A stretch of DNA of 64,000 nucleotides from Amycolatopsis vastitatis (lineage in GTDB: Bacteria > Actinomycetota > Actinomycetes > Mycobacteriales > Pseudonocardiaceae). The stretch is from positions 32,818 to 96,817 of the forward strand of contig NZ_NMUL01000066.1 of the NCBI RefSeq assembly GCF_002234595.1, read 5' to 3'. Below, in pieces: positions 58,128-64,000 of the stretch (its first letter is position 1; each line of letters begins with the position of its first letter). The notes under the pieces were generated by a model. It ran no database searches and was not told the origin of the DNA. It worked only from the letters and a program-made list of their open reading frames with translations. Position numbers and translations under genes: made by a program.

Positions 58128-59246
58128 GTGCCGGCGTCGCCGCTGATCAGGCAGGTGCTCGACGCGATGGCGGCGGACGAGGCCCTGCTCGACGACCTGG
58201 TCAAGGCCGCGCGGAGCCAGTCGCCGGAGGTCGCCCGGCTGCCCGAGGCGGAGAACCGGCGGCACGTCCAGTTCCTGCTTTCCGCGGCGCTGCGGGCCGC
58301 GACCAATCCGGACAACGCCGACTACACCACGGCCGAGGCGCTGGGCGCCGACCGCGCCGCGCAGGGTGTCCCGCTCGCCGACCTGCTGAGCGGTGTCCAG
58401 GCCGGCCGCACGCTCGCGGCCCGCTTCGCCGTCGAACGCGCCCGGGCCGTGGGCGTGCCAGACGACGTCATCCTCGAAACCGTCCTCGAAGCCGAGCGCT
58501 ACACCGGCGCGCTGGAACGCCACGTCGTGAAGGGCTACCACGCCGCCGAGCTGCAGCTGTCGCGCACGGTGCGCGACGCGCGGACCCAGCTGCTGCGGAC
58601 CCTGCTGCTCGCCGGGCACCCGCCCACGCCCGAAGAGCTGCGGCCGGCGGGCCTGCGTCCCGACGGGCGGTACTCCTGCGTGGTGTCCGACGTCAGCGAC
58701 CCGGCGCGGGCCCGCACGCTCGAGCAGGCCCTGCTGGAGTTCGGCGGGGTGTACGGGCTGGTCGAGGGCAGGCTCACCGGGCTGGCGGCCCGCCCGCCCA
58801 CCGGGGTCGCCCTCGACGGCGACGTCCTGCTCGTCGTCGCGCCGCCGGCCGCCCTGCCCGAGCTGCGCGAGGTGCACCGGCTCTGCACGGCGGCGTCGCG
58901 CCTGGCCGGGCGCGGCTACCACGACCTCACCGAGCTGGCGGGCGAGATCGCGCTGGGCGCGCAGCCGCTGCTCGGCGACCTCCTCGCGGCGGACCTGCTC
59001 GGCGAGCTCGATCCGGGCAACGCGTTCCACCGCGAGCTGGCCGCGACGGCACTGACCTACCTCGACCACGGGCGGCGCTTGCGCCCCACGGCCGACGCAC
59101 TGCACCTGCACCCGAACACGGTCCGCTACCGCCTCGACCGGCTGATCGAGCTCACCCCGCTCCCGTTGGCGGAAAACAGCGGCGGCCGGGTGCTCGACTC
59201 CGTGCGGTCCTGGTGGGCACTGCACCACTGGCTCGGCGGCCGATAA
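58128..59246 (+). CDS. PucR-family helix-turn-helix regulator
   Basis: The 372-residue regulator has an N-terminal sensor-like helical region, a central GGDEF-like (GGDEF_2) region and the C-terminal PucR/CdaR HTH_30 (ALTYLDHGRRLRPTADALHL, HPNTVRYRLDRLIELT). PucR proteins respond to purines, sugar acids and similar metabolites. The signal here is unknown. GTG 58128 follows GGGAGG. The beta-propeller gene is divergent and is a possible target. Confidence 0.85.
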   Translation: MPASPLIRQVLDAMAADEALLDDLVKAARSQSPEVARLPEAENRRHVQFLLSAALRAATNPDNADYTTAEALGADRAAQGVPLADLLSGVQAGRTLAARFAVERARAVGVPDDVILETVLEAERYTGALERHVVKGYHAAELQLSRTVRDARTQLLRTLLLAGHPPTPEELRPAGLRPDGRYSCVVSDVSDPARARTLEQALLEFGGVYGLVEGRLTGLAARPPTGVALDGDVLLVVAPPAALPELREVHRLCTAASRLAGRGYHDLTELAGEIALGAQPLLGDLLAADLLGELDPGNAFHRELAATALTYLDHGRRLRPTADALHLHPNTVRYRLDRLIELTPLPLAENSGGRVLDSVRSWWALHHWLGGR

Positions 59247-59256
59247 GGTCATCCGC

Positions 59257-59706
59257 ATGCCTGAACTCCGCCGTATGCCTGCGACCACCTCCAGCGGAGA
59301 ATGCGTTTTCTGCGCGATCGGCACGGGCCAGGCGCCCGCGGCGTTGGTCCACGAGGACGACGAGTTCGTCGGCATCGTCGACCTGCGCCCGGTGACCACC
59401 GGCCACCTGCTGGTGCTCCCCCGGGCTCACCACGCGGACCTGGCATCGCTGCCCGCCGACGCGGGCGCGCGGATGTTCACGATCGCGCAGGAACTGGCGG
59501 CGGCGTTGCGGCGCACGGACCTGCGCTGCGAGGCGATCAACCTGTTCCTGGCCGACGGCAAGGCCGCGGGCCAGGAGATCCCCCACGTGCACCTGCACGT
59601 GATCCCCCGGTTCGCCGGCGACGGTTTCGTCATGGACGCCGACTGGCGGGTGCGGTCGCGAGAGGAGCTGACGGAGGTCGCGGCGAAGGTCCGGGCGGCG
59701 CGCTAG
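59257..59706 (+). CDS. HIT-family nucleotide-binding protein
   Basis: The 149-residue protein has the histidine triad HVHLHVIP near residue 110, an N-terminal zinc-type Cys pair (ECVFCAI) and DLRPVTTGHLLVLPRAH. It matches bacterial Hint/Fhit-like hydrolases of nucleoside phosphoramidates or dinucleotides. TAAGGT (59244-59249) lies 7 bp before the ATG and there is no ribosome site, so it is likely leaderless. Its end overlaps the convergent monooxygenase gene. Confidence 0.9.
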   Translation: MPELRRMPATTSSGECVFCAIGTGQAPAALVHEDDEFVGIVDLRPVTTGHLLVLPRAHHADLASLPADAGARMFTIAQELAAALRRTDLRCEAINLFLADGKAAGQEIPHVHLHVIPRFAGDGFVMDADWRVRSREELTEVAAKVRAAR

Positions 59707-60917
59707 GCGGGCCGGGACACGCGGTAATCCGGCAGCTCCAAGGCGTTCGCCGCTTCGCGGATGGGGCGGGACATCTGCTCCAGGACGCGGTTGCGGCCCG
59801 GGAGGTACGGCATCAGCCGGATCATCCGGGTGTTGAACCACGCGAACGCCCGTGACTGCGGGATGATGCCGCGCAAAGCCGTCTTCGCCAGCGCCTGGTT
59901 CTTCTCGATGAACGGCCGCATCAAGGCTTCGTACCGCGCCAACGCCGTCGCGAAGTCATCCGAAGCCGCCAGCTCCCCCGCCAGGACGTAGGCGCCCGCC
60001 AGCGCCAGGCTCGTCCCCTGGCCCGAGGCCGGGGACGGGCAGTAGCCCGCGTCGCCGAGCAACGTCACCCGGCCCGCCGACAAGGTCTCCATGACGATCT
60101 GGCACACCGGATCGAAGTAGAAGTCGTCCGCTGCGCGCATCGCCTCGAGCAGTGCCGGGATTTCCCAGCCCAGGCCGGCGAACCGGTCCGCCACCAGGTC
60201 CTTCTGGCCGTCGACGTCCCGGCGGTCGTAGGGCAACGGGGGCGCGGAGAACCAGAACGCCGCCTTCGCGTCGTCCGCCCGCGCGGTGCTGTAGACGTTG
60301 ACCATCTTGCCCGGGGCCGCGGAGTGCAGCAGTTCCCAGCGGTCCAGCTCGAAACTGTTCGGCACGGTCGAGATCGAGATGTAGGCGTCGAACCGGCGCA
60401 GGTAGTCCTCCTCCGGGCCGAAGGCCAGCGCGCGGACGCCGGAGTGCAGGCCGTCGGCGCCGACGACCAGGTCGAACCGGCGGGGCGCGCCGCGGGCGAA
60501 CGTCACCTCGACGCCGTCGGGACGCTGGTCGAGCCCGGTGACCCAGTCGCCGAAGACGTACTCGGTGTGCTCGCGGGTGGCGTCGTAGAGGATCTTCGCG
60601 AGGTCGCCGCGCAGGATCTCGGTGTCGTCGCCGTGGCGGAAGCCGAACGTGTCCGCGTCGAGGGTGGCGACCTGCTTGCCGCGCTTGTTCACGAACGCCG
60701 CGCCGCGCATGTCGGTGCTCGCCGCCTGCACCTGCTCCAGCAGGCCCATCCGGCGGACGGCCTCGACCGCGACGCCGCGGATGTCGACCTTGTAGCCGCC
60801 TTCGCGCAGGCTCGGGGAGCGCTCGACGACGGTGGCGCGGATGCCGTGGTGGTGCAGCCACCAGGCGAGGGCGGGGCCGGCGATGCTGGCGCCGGAGATC
60901 AGGATGTTCTTCGTCAT
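59703..60917 (-). CDS. FAD-dependent aromatic-type monooxygenase
   Basis: The 404-residue flavoprotein hydroxylase has the FAD fold start ILISGASIAGPALAWWL (the GxSxxG variant usual in this subgroup), the DG motif VVGADGLHSGVR and the late FAD motif VTLLGDAGYCPSPASGQGTSLA. It resembles tetracycline- or aklavinone-type hydroxylases and probably modifies or degrades an aromatic compound. It lies 31 bp after the SARP gene on the same strand. An 18-bp palindrome abuts its ATG, leaving no free ribosome site. Confidence 0.88.
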   Translation of the reverse strand: MTKNILISGASIAGPALAWWLHHHGIRATVVERSPSLREGGYKVDIRGVAVEAVRRMGLLEQVQAASTDMRGAAFVNKRGKQVATLDADTFGFRHGDDTEILRGDLAKILYDATREHTEYVFGDWVTGLDQRPDGVEVTFARGAPRRFDLVVGADGLHSGVRALAFGPEEDYLRRFDAYISISTVPNSFELDRWELLHSAAPGKMVNVYSTARADDAKAAFWFSAPPLPYDRRDVDGQKDLVADRFAGLGWEIPALLEAMRAADDFYFDPVCQIVMETLSAGRVTLLGDAGYCPSPASGQGTSLALAGAYVLAGELAASDDFATALARYEALMRPFIEKNQALAKTALRGIIPQSRAFAWFNTRMIRLMPYLPGRNRVLEQMSRPIREAANALELPDYRVSRPA

Positions 60918-60935
60918 GCCCCGAAGCTTCGGGGC
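60918..60935. promoter_or_regulatory. 18-bp perfect palindrome abutting a start codon
   Basis: GCCCCGAAGCTTCGGGGC ends at the base before the monooxygenase ATG (minus strand). As RNA it would hide the translation start; as DNA it could be an operator or the SARP gene's terminator. Confidence 0.6.
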
Positions 60936-60948
60936 GGCCGCTGACCGC

Positions 60949-63900
60949 TCACGAACCGAGCGCGAACCGCCGCTGACCGGCCTCCTCGACGGCCTGCTCG
61001 GGCGGCGTCTTCCGGCCGCGGTCGAACGCCTCGGCGTAGGCCTCGCCGCCGATGCGCGCCCGGACGCGGTCCGCCACTCCGGCGACGTCGGCGTCCCCGG
61101 TGACCGGTGCGCCGCGCAGCCCGACCGCGACGCCGAGCAGGAACGCCGCCCGCTCGTCCTCCTCCCGCCCGGCGAGAACGCCGGCCAGTCCTTCGATCGC
61201 CTGGGCCGCGCCGGGCAGGTTCGCGTGTTCCAGTGCCGTGGCCAGGGCTTCCTGATGCAGCTCGGTCGCCTCGTCGAGGTTGCCTTCGGCGGCCGCGGTC
61301 CAGCCGAAGCCGGTGTGGACGCGGATCCGCGTCTCGCCGCCGGTCACCGGGTCGGCGGCCAGGGCGAGCGCCGAGGAGTACCAGCGCCGCGCGGCCGCCA
61401 GGTCGCCCGCGCGCCGCGCGATCTCCCCCAAGCCGCCGCGGGCCCGGGCGAGCATCACCGGCGTGCCCGCGGCGCGTGCCTGTTCGGCGGCGGCTTCGTA
61501 GTCGGCTTTCGCGGCATCGGCGTCCCCTTGCCGGAACACGCCGTCGGCGCGGCGGCACAGCAGGTCGGCGGCGTCTTCGGCCGCGCCGAGCTCGCCGGCC
61601 AGCCGCACGGACTCGTCCATCAGCTCGCGGAACAGCGCGTGGTCGCCGCGCCAGTCCGCGAACTCCGCGAGCTTCTCCAGCGCGCTCGCCTCGCCCCAGC
61701 GGTCGCCCAAGGCGCGGAAGGCGGCCAGTGACGCCGAAAAGTGCGCTTCGGCTTCGGCGATCCGGCCGCGGTACTGCGCGCCGAGGCCGTCGCCGATCCG
61801 CGCGAACGCCCGGGACCACGCGTCCGGGCCGATCAGCGCGGCGAGCCGTTCGCCGTCTTCGGCCTTGGTGCGGGCGGAAAACGCCCACAGCAGGAAGAGG
61901 TACGGGTAGCGCAGCGGCCCGTCGAGCCGCCGCAGGACCGGCTCGATCGCGACGTCGGTGTCCGAAGCCAGGATCGCGCAGAGGACGTATTCCTCGCCCA
62001 GTCCCGGCGGCGGCTCGGGCCCGATGGCGGCGAGCACGGTGTCCGCGATCGGCGTCGCCTCGCTGCGCAGGCCGCGCAGCCACCAGTACCACGACAGGGC
62101 CGCGATGAGCCGCAACGCCGTTTCGGGCTCTTCGGTGGCGCTCCAGCGCAGGGCCGCGTGCAGGTCGGCGTGTTCGGCGGTCAGCTCGGCCAGTGCCGTC
62201 AGCTGGTCCGCGCCGCGCAGCTTCGGCTCGTGGGCCGAGGCGAAGTCCAAAAAGTACTTCGCGTGCGCCGCGCGCCGGTCTTCGCCCTGCTCGGCGCAGA
62301 ACGCGCGGATGGTCTCCAGCATCCGGTACCGGCCGCCGCCGAACTCGACGAGGGACTTCTCGACCAGGCCGGTCAGCACGGCTTCGGCGTCGGGGACGGC
62401 GCAGACGCGGTCGACGGCGGCCGGCCGCGCGCCGCCGGCGAACACCGCGAACCGGGCGGACAGGAGCTGCTCGTCCGCGTCCAGGAGGTCCCAGCTCCAT
62501 TCGACGACGCCACGCAGGGTGCGGTGCCGCGGCTCGGCGGTCCGGTCGCCGCGCGAGAGGAGGCGGAACCGGTCGCCGAGCCGGGCGGCGACGTCGTCCG
62601 CGGACAGCGACCGCAGCCGGGCGGCGGCGAGCTCGATGGCCAGCGGGAGGCCGTCGAGGGCGGTGCAGATGCGGGTGACCGCGCCGGGGTCGGGTGCGTC
62701 GCCGGGGGCGACCGCCGCGGCCCGGTCGGTGAACAGCCGCGCGGCGGCGTCGGCGGGCAGGGCACCGACCGGCACCAGCGTCTCGCCGGTCAGGCCCAGT
62801 GCTTCGCGGCTGGTGGCCAGCACGCGCAGGCCGGCGCACTCGCCCAGCAGGCGACGCACCAGCCGCGCGGCCTCGGCGACGACGTGTTCGCAGTTGTCGA
62901 GGACGAGCAGCAGGGGCCGGTCGGCGAGCCCGGCGGCCAGGCGGTCGGCCGGGTCCGCCGCGGCGCCCGGCGTCAGCACGCCCTGTTCACGCAGGCCCAG
63001 CGCGGCGAGAACCGCGCGCGGGACGTCGGTGGTCGTGGCGAGTTCGACGAAACAGACCTCGCCCGCCGCCCGGGCCGCGGCTTCGACGGCGAGCCGGGTC
63101 TTGCCCGCGCCGCCCGGTCCGGTGAGCGTGACGAGCCGGGCGTCGCGGAGGACCGCAGTGAGCCGGTCGAGCTCGGCGCGCCCGACGAACCCGGTGAGCG
63201 GCACCGGCACCCCGCGGGCCGGGGCGGGAGCGGCTCGGAGGACCGCGGTGTGGGCGGCCGCGAGTTCCTCCGACGGGTCAGCACCGAGTTCGTCGGCCAG
63301 GCGTTCCCGGATCTCGGCGAACACGGAGAGGGCTTCGGCGGACCGGCCGCCGCCGTGCAGGGCCCGGATGAGCTGGGCGGTGAGGCGTTCGCGCAGCGGG
63401 TGCTCGCGGGCGAGTTCCCGCAGCTCGGCGACGAGCCGCTCGTGGTGGCCGAGCGCGAGCGCGGCTTCGACGCGGTCCTCGGTCGCGGCCAGGCGCAGTT
63501 CGGCCAGCCGGGCCGCACGCGGCGGGTCCGCGAGCCCGTCGAGCGCGGGACCCCGCCACAGCGCGAGTGCTTCGGTGAACAGCTCGAGTTTCGCCGCGAG
63601 GCCGGGGATCTCCCGTGCTCGCGCGGTGAGGTGTTCGAAGCGGTGGACGTCAACGTCCCGGGGGTCGACGGCCAGCCGGTACCCGGCGGGGGTGAATTCG
63701 ACCAGGCCGTCGGGCGCGCCGCCGTCCCGCAGCCGCCGCCGGAGCCGCGAAACCTGGGACTGCAGGGCTTCGGCCGCGCCCTCGGGCGGATGCTCGCCGT
63801 GCAGGCCGTCGATCAGTCGCTCGGCGCTGACGACCCGCCCGGCGTCGAGGGCGAGCAAGGCGAGCAGCCCGCGCAGCTGCGGGCCGCCGAGGGCGACCGG

Positions 63901-63951
63901 GGTCCCGTCGGGACGGCGGGCTTCGACCGGCCCGAGGATGGCGAACTGCAC
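60949..63951 (-). CDS. Large SARP (AfsR-like) regulator with BTAD, NB-ARC and TPR regions
   Basis: The 1000-residue regulator has an OmpR-type winged helix (about 1-95), a bacterial transcriptional activator domain (95-245) and an NB-ARC-type ATPase (Walker A 277-285 TGPGGAGKT, Walker B LLLVLDNCEHV). The C-terminal half is helical and TPR-like (for example YEAAAEQARAAGTPVMLARA). It binds direct repeats in DNA to activate target genes. The adjacent FAD monooxygenase is a likely target. GTG 63951 has no clear ribosome site, and a CAGAAT just upstream suggests a leaderless mRNA. Confidence 0.87.
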   Translation of the reverse strand: MQFAILGPVEARRPDGTPVALGGPQLRGLLALLALDAGRVVSAERLIDGLHGEHPPEGAAEALQSQVSRLRRRLRDGGAPDGLVEFTPAGYRLAVDPRDVDVHRFEHLTARAREIPGLAAKLELFTEALALWRGPALDGLADPPRAARLAELRLAATEDRVEAALALGHHERLVAELRELAREHPLRERLTAQLIRALHGGGRSAEALSVFAEIRERLADELGADPSEELAAAHTAVLRAAPAPARGVPVPLTGFVGRAELDRLTAVLRDARLVTLTGPGGAGKTRLAVEAAARAAGEVCFVELATTTDVPRAVLAALGLREQGVLTPGAAADPADRLAAGLADRPLLLVLDNCEHVVAEAARLVRRLLGECAGLRVLATSREALGLTGETLVPVGALPADAAARLFTDRAAAVAPGDAPDPGAVTRICTALDGLPLAIELAAARLRSLSADDVAARLGDRFRLLSRGDRTAEPRHRTLRGVVEWSWDLLDADEQLLSARFAVFAGGARPAAVDRVCAVPDAEAVLTGLVEKSLVEFGGGRYRMLETIRAFCAEQGEDRRAAHAKYFLDFASAHEPKLRGADQLTALAELTAEHADLHAALRWSATEEPETALRLIAALSWYWWLRGLRSEATPIADTVLAAIGPEPPPGLGEEYVLCAILASDTDVAIEPVLRRLDGPLRYPYLFLLWAFSARTKAEDGERLAALIGPDAWSRAFARIGDGLGAQYRGRIAEAEAHFSASLAAFRALGDRWGEASALEKLAEFADWRGDHALFRELMDESVRLAGELGAAEDAADLLCRRADGVFRQGDADAAKADYEAAAEQARAAGTPVMLARARGGLGEIARRAGDLAAARRWYSSALALAADPVTGGETRIRVHTGFGWTAAAEGNLDEATELHQEALATALEHANLPGAAQAIEGLAGVLAGREEDERAAFLLGVAVGLRGAPVTGDADVAGVADRVRARIGGEAYAEAFDRGRKTPPEQAVEEAGQRRFALGS

Positions 63952-63977
63952 GTCGCCGATTCTGGCCCACGCACCCC

Positions 63978-64000
63978 GGTCGTGAGCGGGAAACAGTGGG
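63978..64000. repeat. Half of a hairpin of the 26.7-kb subtype, cut by window edge
   Basis: GGTCGTGAGCGGGAAACAGTG matches the left arm of the hairpin at 26719-26766 at 19 of 21 positions. The other arm would lie beyond the window. Confidence 0.55.

Noticed and set aside
1..64000. tRNA, rRNA, CRISPR arrays, prophage or integrative-element attachment sites
   Set aside because: None seen on either strand by reading; no integrase, cas or structural phage genes are present.

Overview
The window is very GC-rich, with GTG starts, several likely leaderless genes, a mycothiol-type glutathionyl reductase homologue, DevR/DevS-like and SigD/ShbA-like regulators, a SARP/BTAD regulator and DasR- and CebR-like operators. 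Together these point to a filamentous actinomycete, most likely Pseudonocardiaceae of the Amycolatopsis type. The genus is inferred, not shown by a marker gene. I see no tRNA, rRNA, CRISPR array, transposase or phage module; this looks like chromosomal accessory or core-flanking DNA.

Layout: 0-2.4 kb, an ArsR-like regulator divergent from folE plus an FAD reductase. 2.4-5.7 kb, a DevR/DevS-like two-component system with a PPOX-family protein and an unknown gene. 5.9-11.7 kb, an ECF sigma factor, a secreted DUF1996 protein, a YjbR-type protein, an MFS exporter with its divergent ArsR-type repressor, and a secreted SH3 protein. 11.8-16.4 kb, a dasABCD-like chitobiose uptake operon behind a DasR-like box, with the terminal GH3 gene broken by a one-base frameshift. 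16.7-17.8 kb, remnants of two genes. 17.8-25.8 kb, FHA protein, large Fe-S reductase, GGDEF/degenerate-EAL protein, secreted hydrolase and P450. 26.8-36.2 kb, a carbohydrate locus (secreted GH3, LacI regulator, binding protein, two permeases, GH31) with a CebR-like operator. 36.2-43.7 kb, small regulator-enzyme pairs (TetR, YceI/MarR, GST-like, SDR, WYL/epoxide hydrolase, TetR/GNAT). 43.7-54.8 kb, a complete propane/phenol-type soluble diiron monooxygenase operon (prmABCD, amidohydrolase, DUF59 protein, alcohol dehydrogenase, dedicated GroEL) with a divergent Fis-type activator. 54.8-64 kb, DUF4142, MarR/DUF5655, beta-propeller, PucR, HIT, FAD monooxygenase and a 1000-residue SARP regulator.

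How it works together: two sugar-uptake operons (chitobiose-like and xyloglucan- or cello-oligosaccharide-like) each carry a binding protein and two permeases but no ATPase, which implies a shared MsiK-type ATPase elsewhere. The monooxygenase operon is self-contained: hydroxylase, reductase, coupling protein, product dehydrogenase, probable metal-centre factor and chaperonin, with two identical-architecture palindromes (GTCTCA-N3-TGAGAC) as candidate activator sites. Intergenic DNA is rich in long perfect hairpins. Two of them (2350-2410 and 6548-6602) are clearly homologous to each other, including their loops, and define a candidate dispersed repeat family; a second subtype occurs at 26719-26766 and probably at the right edge.
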